Below are positions 55,634 to 64,000 of a stretch of 64,000 bases of DNA, in pieces. The notes beneath the pieces are model-generated. The model saw nothing but the letters and a program-made list of their open reading frames with translations, was not told where the DNA came from and did not search any database. The translations under genes and the position numbers were made by a program. Source of the stretch: Toxorhynchites rutilus septentrionalis (taxonomy: Eukaryota > Arthropoda > Insecta > Diptera > Culicidae); contig NC_073745.1 of NCBI RefSeq assembly GCF_029784135.1, forward strand, positions 83,361,650-83,425,649, given 5' to 3'. The first letter of the stretch is position 1. Each line of letters opens with the position of its first letter.

Positions 55634-56060
55634 ACAGGACTCGATTATATACGTACCCTCGAAATAACGTCACTCGATATAACGTACATTTTACTTCGAT
55701 ATAACGTACACATTTCCAAAGTGTAAAGGATATTTTTCAATATATTTTTTTTCTGATGGAACAATGAATTATATGTATTGTGATGCTAAAACAAGTTGTG
55801 TACCTTCAATCAATCCCGAAATACAGCTGATTTTGGGATTCCGGATTCTAAATGAATCAAGATTTAATCAACACTACGAAGGGAAACATCATGAGAAAGG
55901 CTGGCTTCGTCTTCTGATTGAAGTTATTCGTTAACTTTACTAAAACAGCAACACAATAATGTATTATAGACTACGTTTGTGGGTACTTTATTATGCTTCG
56001 ATATAACGTACAATTTTGAAAGTGAAATGTACGTTATATCGAAGTTTACCTGTATATACA
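55634..56060. mobile_element. Pogo/Tigger-like terminal repeats (remnant)
   Basis: Left ACAGGACTCGATTATAT and CTCGATATAACGTAC; right GTACGTTATATCGAAG then TTTACCTGTATATA. The CAG-initial ends next to TA and the CGATATAACG core resemble pogo-type elements. A further GCATATAATCGAGTCC at 56843 may be an outer end. Repeated at 60026-60452. Confidence 0.45.
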
Positions 56061-57259
56061 ATTATGGACTACATTTTTTTATGGTTCAAATGTGACTCAT
56101 TTGAAGGAAAAATTGAACCATTCAACGTCAAGGTGAAATTTCTGTGGCTATTGCATGTACAGTGGGGTAAAAATAGTGATTTTTGAAGATTTTTCTTGAA
56201 TTTTCAGCAGGAATTGTTTATATCGGTATCGCAGACAAATTAACAAGTATAGAAGTTGGGTGTCAAAGAACAAATTGTAGAGCGGTTAGAGAGCTTCAAT
56301 TTAGTTTATAGAAACAATTAAGTTTAATATAAATTTTTGGGTTAAAATTAACAATAACCCATTAAAAATTATTAACTTTTAAGATTTTCACTTCCAAAAT
56401 GTTATTGAAATCCAGTAAATTAAATGTTCCAATACTATATCCTGTACAAAATTTTCTCCTCTTTCAAATGAAAACAAAATAATCGTCTTTCGTGGCGTAC
56501 TTTTTAATGTAGAGCCAGTTTGAGGCAACAGAGTCGGAAACAAAAAAAAAAGTTCCATAACTCTGCTATAAGTCTGTCATTGTCGAAATTCAAACATATG
56601 CGTAAAAGGATTTTTGTTTTTCATAAAATATGATCGTCTAACACCTTCTGAGAGAATCTGGATACATTTATTTTTTTTTTCATGTGAGAAAGGTGTTTTC
56701 TGACTTTAAGGGGATGAATCAAAAATCAAATTATTCTTTTACATTCAAAAAACGAAAAATTAGTGCAAAGAACTAATAAAACAATTTTGTTTTGACTCGT
56801 TTATATACAGGATTCGATTGTATACAAAAAAAATCAGAGACTGCATATAATCGAGTCCGCCCGGTAGGGGAAAAGGGGGGAATTTGGACCACCTAAGCAA
56901 ATCGCCTAATATTTCCAAACCAATACGGTCTAAATAAAAAATGTCACATTGTATACTAACTCTACACTTGTTTTCTCTCAATCAATAATGTTCAATCATT
57001 ATATCAAGCTTTAAACCACCAAATATATAGTAAAATAAAAGAGATGATTTTTGGACATTAATATTTGATACGTGGTGATTTGGACCATCTGTGGGGTGAT
57101 TTGATCCAGTGAGTGTTTCATCGAAAAAAACATAATTATGTTTATGTAAAGTATTTTGGGATAATGTTACAATCAGTAACAGTGTTCTGGGATCGATAGC
57201 AGGTGTCCTGGCCATATTCCAGACCAGAAAAATTGGGTTGAGACTATCTCGAATTCTGC

Positions 57260-57406
57260 ATGATTTTTTCACTGTCGTTCGAGCATTTTCAAACACTTTC
57301 GATGCTTGGTCAAAGAAAATTCGCTCTTGATGGCCTGCGTTGCTCTTTCAAGCTCCTCCTTCTTCCAACGTTGTTTGTCCATCCTCTTTTTGTAGTTCAG
57401 CGGCAT
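57260..57406 (-). pseudogene. Pogo-like psq-type helix-turn-helix remnant
   Basis: Minus strand from ATG at 57406 encodes MPLNYKKRMDKQRWKKEELE, like the start of pogo-type transposases, with the tryptophan and acidic-basic pattern of a psq domain. A frame change near 57320 leads to FFDQASKVFENARTTVKK, resembling the recognition helix region. Nothing of the DDE core is recognisable farther on. The duplicated copy is at 61652-61798. Confidence 0.55.
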
Positions 57407-58422
57407 CTGGAATCAGTTATACCAAAGAAAAACCTCAAATCTGTAGGACGTGTCGTGTAACCTCAAAAAAAAAACGTGTCCATGTCACCCCACACAACAT
57501 GCAAAAATTAAAATACAATTAAATTCAATTATTGTTATCAAACTGAACGTTTCGCAGCATCAAATTGTTCCTCTTCTGTAGGCGAACAGAACTTTAGTGC
57601 ACAATACACGAAAAGTTTGTTTAATCAGCGGGAAAAACCTTAAAACCACGATCGGAAAATTCATATTTTTTGACAATCAAAGTGCTTGCTGTGTTCATGC
57701 TACCATGTCCTTCCATCTGTTAAATTTTACCAAAGTTTTTTTACGTTAGTTACATACGGTTCATTAATGAAAATCATCATTAGCATCAACCTCTGTTTCT
57801 ATTTTGCTACAGAACGCTTTCTTAGAAAATGCACAAAGCAAACAAAGTGCAGAACTTGCACTGAAGCACAGAAGCAAAGCAAAGGAAAACTATCATAATT
57901 TTTGACGTGGGACTACATCTTTCTTTTTCATACCGGGGTGTAAGTCCAAAGTTTCGATAACGAGAGAAATACATTCGAGGAACAAGATTTTGAGCGTTAA
58001 TATCGCTTTGCCGACTGAACGAAGTGTTATAATAACCACTTTATTCGAAGGATAAAATCCAAAAACTGGTTTTAATTGCTCAAAAACAAATATCAAAATA
58101 TGTTGTTTTAATTGCTTGAAACACGTTGTTGAAATCATAACAATCTCATTGACGATATTTGCATTTGCGCTGATCGGAATGTGTGTTCCCGAACATGGAC
58201 GCATAATCAAGGCGCCTCGGTTCTTTTCAGGATTACAAACAAGTCCAAAACAGTTGAATTTCATTTGTATCCACGTAAAAATGATTTCATATTTGTATGC
58301 ATCTACTCACAAACTAACAAGGAAAACTTTCAGCGATCTTTCAAAATATTCATTCATTCATTCAGGAAAAATTGAGTGACTAATGACTTTCGGATTGAAC
58401 TCCCTTTAAAACAAGAACAAGA

Positions 58423-59760
58423 ACATTTTTGTCATTTCTGTCATTTTTGTCATTTTTGTCATTTTTGTCATTTTTGTCATTTTTGTCATTTTTGTCATTT
58501 TTGTCATTTTTGTCATTTTTGTCATTTTTGTCTTTTCTGTCATTTTTGTCATTTTTGTCATTTTTGTCATTTTTGTCATTTTTGTCATTTTTGTCATTTT
58601 TGTCATTTTTGTCATTTTTGTCATTTTTGTCATTTTTGTCATTTTTGTCATTTTTGTCATTTTTGTCATTTTTGTCATTTTTGTCATTTTTGTCATTTTT
58701 GTCATTTTTGTCATTTTTGTCATTTTTGTCATTTTTGTCATTTTTGTCATTTTTGTCATTTTTGTCATTTTTGTCATTTTTGTCATTTTTGTCATTTTTG
58801 TCATTTTTGTCATTTTTGTCATTTTTGTCATTTTTGTCAATTTTGTCATTTTTGTCATTTTTGTCATTTTTGTCATTTTTGTCATTTTTGTCATTTTTGT
58901 CATTTTTGTCATTTTTGTCATTTTTGTCATTTTTGTCATTTTTGTCATTTTTGTCATTTTTGTCATTTTTGTCATTTTTGTCATTTTTGTCATTTTTGTC
59001 ATTTTTGTCATTTTTGTCATTTTTGTCATTTTTGTCATTTTTGTCATTTTTGTCATTTTTGTCATTTTTGTCATTTTTGTCATTTTTGTCATTTTTGTCA
59101 TTTTTGTCATTTTTGTCATTTTTTGTCATTTTTGTCATTTTTGTCATTTTTGTCATTTTTGTCATTTTTGTCATTTTTGTCATTTTTGTCATTTTTGTCA
59201 TTTTTGTCATTTTTGTCATTTTTGTCATTTTTGTCATTTTTGTCATTTTTGTCATTTTTGTCATTTTTGTCATTTTTGTCATTTTTGTCATTTTTGTCAT
59301 TTTTGTCATTTTTGTCATTTTTGTCATTTTTGTCATTTTTGTCATTTTTGTCATTTTTGTCATTTTTGTCATTTTTGTCATTTTTGTCATTTTTGTCATT
59401 TTTGTCATTTTTGTCATTTTTGTCATTTTTGTCATTTTTGTCATTTTTGTCATTTTTGTCATTTTTGTCATTTTTGTCATTTTTGTCATTTTTGTCATTT
59501 TTGTCATTTTTGTCATTTTTGCCATTTTTGTCATTTTTGTCATTTTTGTCATTTTTGTCATTTTTGTCATTTTTGTCATTTTTGTCATTTTTGTCATTTT
59601 TGTCATTTTTGTCATTTTTGTCATTTTTGTCATTTTTGTCATTTTTGTCATTTTTGTCATTTTTGTCATTTTTGTCATTTTTGTCATTTTTGTTATGTTT
59701 GTTATTTTTGTCATTTTTGTCATTTTTGTCTTTTTTGTCATTTTTGTCATTTTTGTCACA
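58423..59760. repeat. (TTTTTGTCA)n minisatellite, about 148 units
   Basis: The array of unit 2. It has a private variant TTTTGTCAATTTT (58838) and one unit with an extra T (near 59122) that changes the reading frames. Compared with unit 1 there are 53 more units before the TTTTTGCCA marker and two fewer after it. Confidence 0.95.
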
Positions 59761-60025
59761 TTGTGTTCGCTTTTTTTTCTCTGCCCTCTGTTTCCAAGGT
59801 GTTGAAATATTTCAAAACTTTAAATATTTTCCAAACAAAAATATTATTAGTTATTTTTTTAATAATTTGAATATGCTGGAAAAAATCGATCCTAATTTTT
59901 GCATAATGCCACGTTGATTTTAAATTTGACAAAATGACAAATCAATGTTATATGCGTATATGGTTCCAAGAGGACTAAATTAATATTTTGAGCCCAACAA
60001 CTAAAAACCAACAGCAATTTGTCAG

Positions 60026-60452
60026 ACAGGACTCGATTATATACGTACCCTCGAAATAACGTCACTCGATATAACGTACATTTTACTTCGATATAACGTA
60101 CACATTTCCAAAGTGTAAAGGATATTTTTCAATATATTTTTTTTCTGATGGAACAATGAATTATATGTATTGTGATGCTAAAACAAGTTGTGTACCTTCA
60201 ATCAATCCCGAAATACAGCTGATTTTGGGATTCCGGATTCTAAATGAATCAAGATTTAATCAACACTACGAAGGGAAACATCATGAGAAAGGCTGGCTTC
60301 GTCTTCTGATTGAAGTTATTCGTTAACTTTACTAAAACAGCAACACAATAATGTATTATAGACTACGTTTGTGGGTACTTTATTATGCTTCGATATAACG
60401 TACAATTTTGAAAGTGAAATGTACGTTATATCGAAGTTTACCTGTATATACA
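60026..60452. mobile_element. Pogo/Tigger-like terminal repeats, duplicated copy
   Basis: Offset of 4,392 bp from the copy at 55634-56060; identical as far as read. Confidence 0.45.
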
Positions 60453-61651
60453 ATTATGGACTACATTTTTTTATGGTTCAAATGTGACTCATTTGAAGGA
60501 AAAATTGAACCATTCAACGTCAAGGTGAAATTTCTGTGGCTATTGCATGTACAGTGGGGTAAAAATAGTGATTTTTGAAGATTTTTCTTGAATTTTCAGC
60601 AGGAATTGTTTATATCGGTATCGCAGACAAATTAACAAGTATAGAAGTTGGGTGTCAAAGAACAAATTGTAGAGCGGTTAGAGAGCTTCAATTTAGTTTA
60701 TAGAAACAATTAAGTTTAATATAAATTTTTGGGTTAAAATTAACAATAACCCATTAAAAATTATTAACTTTTAAGATTTTCACTTCCAAAATGTTATTGA
60801 AATCCAGTAAATTAAATGTTCCAATACTATATCCTGTACAAAATTTTCTCCTCTTTCAAATGAAAACAAAATAATCGTCTTTCGTGGCGTACTTTTTAAT
60901 GTAGAGCCAGTTTGAGGCAACAGAGTCGGAAACAAAAAAAAAAGTTCCATAACTCTGCTATAAGTCTGTCATTGTCGAAATTCAAACATATGCGTAAAAG
61001 GATTTTTGTTTTTCATAAAATATGATCGTCTAACACCTTCTGAGAGAATCTGGATACATTTATTTTTTTTTTCATGTGAGAAAGGTGTTTTCTGACTTTA
61101 AGGGGATGAATCAAAAATCAAATTATTCTTTTACATTCAAAAAACGAAAAATTAGTGCAAAGAACTAATAAAACAATTTTGTTTTGACTCGTTTATATAC
61201 AGGATTCGATTGTATACAAAAAAAATCAGAGACTGCATATAATCGAGTCCGCCCGGTAGGGGAAAAGGGGGGAATTTGGACCACCTAAGCAAATCGCCTA
61301 ATATTTCCAAACCAATACGGTCTAAATAAAAAATGTCACATTGTATACTAACTCTACACTTGTTTTCTCTCAATCAATAATGTTCAATCATTATATCAAG
61401 CTTTAAACCACCAAATATATAGTAAAATAAAAGAGATGATTTTTGGACATTAATATTTGATACGTGGTGATTTGGACCATCTGTGGGGTGATTTGATCCA
61501 GTGAGTGTTTCATCGAAAAAAACATAATTATGTTTATGTAAAGTATTTTGGGATAATGTTACAATCAGTAACAGTGTTCTGGGATCGATAGCAGGTGTCC
61601 TGGCCATATTCCAGACCAGAAAAATTGGGTTGAGACTATCTCGAATTCTGC

Positions 61652-61798
61652 ATGATTTTTTCACTGTCGTTCGAGCATTTTCAAACACTTTCGATGCTTG
61701 GTCAAAGAAAATTCGCTCTTGATGGCCTGCGTTGCTCTTTCAAGCTCCTCCTTCTTCCAACGTTGTTTGTCCATCCTCTTTTTGTAGTTCAGCGGCAT
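61652..61798 (-). pseudogene. Pogo-like psq-type helix-turn-helix remnant, duplicated copy
   Basis: Same sequence and same frame change as at 57260-57406, so the decay came before the duplication. Confidence 0.55.
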
Positions 61799-62387
61799 CT
61801 GGAATCAGTTATACCAAAGAAAAACCTCAAATCTGTAGGACGTGTCGTGTAACCTCAAAAAAAAACGTGTCCATGTCACCCCACACAACATGCAAAAATT
61901 AAAATACAATTAAATTCAATTATTGTTATCAAACTGAACGTTTCGCAGCATCAAATTGTTCCTCTTCTGTAGGCGAACAGAACTTTAGTGCACAATACAC
62001 GAAAAGTTTGTTTAATCAGCGGGAAAAACCTTAAAACCACGATCGGAAAATTCATATTTTTTGACAATCAAAGTGCTTGCTGTGTTCATGCTACCATGTC
62101 CTTCCATCTGTTAAATTTTACCAAAGTTTTTTTACGTTAGTTACATACGGTTCATTAATGAAAGAAGACGGCATTATAAAAAATCCACGTTGAGCCGTAC
62201 TTTTTGAGATAATGGGGTGGTCCAAATCACCCCATATGTCTAACTCACCACGTGTTACCCTAATACTTTTTCATGCTTTCGAACTATTGGTCAAATATTC
62301 TCTTTATCATTCCGCTTGAGAATTCTCCAAAGCCTGTATGTTGAATGCATGAACGACTCCTGCCAACAAAACTCAATTTGTTTTCGA

Positions 62388-62745
62388 ACGAGAAAGAAAG
62401 AGAAAGAAAGAGTAAGAGAAACGAAAAAAAGAGGGAGGAATGCGTGAGTAAGGTGTGGGAAAAAAGAGAGAGAAAGAGACAAAAAACTAGAGAGAGGGAG
62501 ATAGATAGAGAGAAAAAAAGAGAGAGGAAAATAGAGAGAGAGAAAAAAGTGAGAAAAAAATAAAATAATGTAGAAGGAAAGAGCAAGAAGAAAAAAAAGA
62601 TCGAGCAAGAGAAGAGAGAAACCGTAAGAATGAGAGAAAAAAATAAAAAGAGAGAGAGAGTGTGAGAGAGAGAAAGGGAATAAAGAGACATAAAAAAAGA
62701 GAAAGAGTGACACAAATAGAGAAAGCGAGAAAAAAGACTAAACAC
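62388..62745. repeat. Polypurine tract (GA-rich), about 360 bp
   Basis: The plus strand is almost entirely A and G (GAGAGAAAGAGA-type). Reverse-strand open frames rich in Leu, Ser and Phe are a by-product. Could adopt triplex structures (inference). Confidence 0.85.
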
Positions 62746-62822
62746 TACTCTCAGACAGTTTTGTGATTGTCTGGCTCAGTATAGTTGACAGTATAGTTTC
62801 GGTGGTGTCCATCCTAGATACG

Positions 62823-63098
62823 ATGGAAACCACCGAAGGAAAAAGCGCCATATTTAATAACCTTAAATCAATGAAACTGAAACGCAAGCCAGGTGAGTGT
62901 ACATGTAAATTTAGATTGTGGTCCTGCTACTGTAACACGTTTCATGTTCCATTTTATTTACAACGATTCCGTTCGCGTGGTTTAGATGTCAAAGTTGCCC
63001 TATTCTCTGGTTGGAATGACGATAAAATTATGGGAATCGTCGAATATGATCGTCATGTCAACATTGTTTTGATTGCCCAGCAGCACAACATTGATTGA
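62823..63098 (+). CDS. Unrecognised small ORF, 91 codons, possible exon
   Basis: I do not recognise this protein. From the ATG at 62823 (G at +4) it begins METTEGKSAIFNNLKSMKLK, basic toward residue 23, with four Cys among residues 25-37, then a mixed region LDVKVALFSGWNDDKIMGIV and an ending HNID. A strong splice donor context, CCAGGTGAGT, falls after codon 23, and TTTAG occurs at about 62983. The ORF may therefore be a short first exon plus intron rather than one coding block. AATAAA sites follow at 63189 and 63238. The polypurine tract lies just upstream. A real gene is possible but unproven. Confidence 0.3.
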   Translation: METTEGKSAIFNNLKSMKLKRKPGECTCKFRLWSCYCNTFHVPFYLQRFRSRGLDVKVALFSGWNDDKIMGIVEYDRHVNIVLIAQQHNID

Positions 63099-63462
63099 GT
63101 CACTGAAACGATTACCATCTATATTCCTATCTTTGGCGAACGATTTTGCTGGTGGTTCCACCGTTTTCTGGAAAGAATTGCATTTGAAAATAAAAATTCT
63201 AAGCGCATTTTTGGCGAAAGATTACTCTCAATACTCTCAATAAAGTGGTATTAAATACCCATTAAAAAGTTGTTCATGTACTTGAATAAATTAAAGCAAT
63301 AATGTATTTTTTTCAACCTCTAGACTTTATTGGATCTTGCTGTTATTTCTAAATAATTGATCCTTCTTTCATGAAACTGCCTCTATATTTGCATACTTTG
63401 GGACTTTCAATAAGTTCTTAGAGTTCTCCGCCAGAAAAAGTTATTAGTATTTCGTGTGTGTG

Positions 63463-63925
63463 TAGCAGGGTTACCATATCTACAGAAAAATTTGTATTTA
63501 TACAGATTTTTCAATCTTTTTGAAACCAAGAATCTGTAAATACAGATTACAGATTTTTTAGGTTTCCATACAGATTTACAGATTTTTCAAAATAACGATC
63601 CAATATTAGTTATGGCTTGATCACAATAATATTTTTTCACAACTCACCAATTTTTTTTATATAGCATTCGAATGAGTCTGAATGAGAGTCATTTTGGCAT
63701 TCATGCGTAGCGTGTAACACTGCTTTCTCATGTTCAATCTAAGACAAAAAGATTCCAAAGTCTGTGTCATCAGCTAGCTTTACAATAAATAAATTTCACT
63801 GTTTATCTTTTTCCTAAAAAAGCACAGTAAATGCGATTGTTTACGTGGAAACCATCAACATCGTCAAATTTATAATAACTATGCCAACCAATGATATTAA
63901 AGCTAAGATTATGCTTCAAAATCTC
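63463..63925. repeat. Dispersed repeat with ACAGATTTTT motifs
   Basis: Multiple ATACAGATTTTTC-like phrases (63490-63590), then AACTATGCCAACCAATGAT and AAGCTAAGATTATGCTTC, which match 48900-48972. 49260-49335 holds the ACAGATTTTT part, split there by the inverted palindromic element. Confidence 0.5.
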
Positions 63926-64000
63926 ATGCATATAAAGATTAATCATGGTTTTTTCCACGTGCGTATAACTCATGATCACAAGAGAATGACTGATCAGATT

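Larger units (their letters stand above)
53839..57770. repeat. Tandem duplication, unit 1 (3,932 bp)
   Basis: Begins AAATCATCATTAGCATC and ends TTCATTAATGA. Outside the 9-bp array it reads the same as unit 2, apart from one A in an A-run (57464-57474). A 2-3 base A overlap at the junction fits microhomology-mediated joining. It contains no intact gene. Confidence 0.92.
57771..62161. repeat. Tandem duplication, unit 2 (4,391 bp)
   Basis: Same sequence as unit 1. The 459-bp excess equals 51 units of the 9-bp array, with one extra T (near 59122) and one missing A (61858-61866) cancelling out. Unique sequence resumes at GAAGACGGC. Confidence 0.92.

Noticed and set aside
54491..59760. CRISPR-like array
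   Set aside because: Contiguous 9-bp units without spacers in a eukaryotic genome.
54444..59917. Open frames of 237-513 codons over the 9-bp arrays
   Set aside because: They follow only from the period being a multiple of three; many frames and both strands are open at once and there are no gene signals.
62284..62745. Minus-strand 153- and 140-codon Leu/Ser/Phe-rich proteins with apparent membrane segments
   Set aside because: Shadow of the polypurine tract; composition alone explains the open frames.

Overview
The window looks like repeat-dominated, non-coding DNA from a culicine (Aedes-type) mosquito. It is AT-rich and contains a BEL/Pao LTR retrotransposon, an ITmD37E-type DNA transposon (a group described from mosquitoes), tRNA-derived SINEs of Feilai-like layout, a DD34D mariner fragment and many short inverted-repeat elements. 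The species is inferred from repeat content only. I see no intact single-copy host gene. The only host-gene sequences I recognise are pseudogenes: one of replication factor C subunit 3, and a family of histone H2A fragments. The only protein that looks intact is a 322-residue transposase.

Layout. 0.4-2.4 kb: BEL/Pao LTR and gag remnant. 2.5-3.8 kb: complete ITmD37E element with TA target duplications. 5.8-6.8 kb: RFC3 pseudogene. 8.3-9.4 kb: 3' end of a BEL/Pao element with its LTR, itself hit by another retroelement. 10.6-18.8 kb: composite repeats carrying decayed histone H2A genes on the minus strand, with promoters and histone-type 3' stem-loops. 20-22.4 kb: SINE, minisatellite, broken transposase, second SINE. 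25.5-26.6 kb: non-autonomous element with palindromic GACGTAG ends. 27.4-29.8 kb: the histone composite again, in the opposite orientation. 30-42 kb: mostly unassigned sequence with SINEs, small inverted-repeat elements, a satellite and a mariner fragment. 42.5-43.4 kb: another GACGTAG-ended element. 43.7-47.0 kb: degenerate short tandem repeat with an internally deleted ITmD37E inside it. 47-53 kb: a ~150-bp satellite, a pair of inverted palindromic elements, unassigned sequence. 53.8-62.2 kb: a tandem duplication (3,932 and 4,391 bp), nearly identical apart from its 9-bp (TTTTTGTCA)n array. 62.4-64 kb: polypurine tract, a small unrecognised ORF and a repeat.

The most unusual content is the histone material. 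H2A start regions, TATA-bearing upstream regions and histone-mRNA stem-loops recur at several places in both orientations, inside units ending in a GACGTAG..CTACGTC motif. The same motif and subterminal sequence end other elements that carry a different cargo, an ~88-bp minisatellite. Most H2A copies share the same Tyr-to-stop change, and two share the same ~25-bp deletion. This suggests that an already dead H2A gene was multiplied as repeat cargo, rather than that a living histone cluster decayed in place. The rest reads as nested insertion history, with several target-site duplications that order the events.
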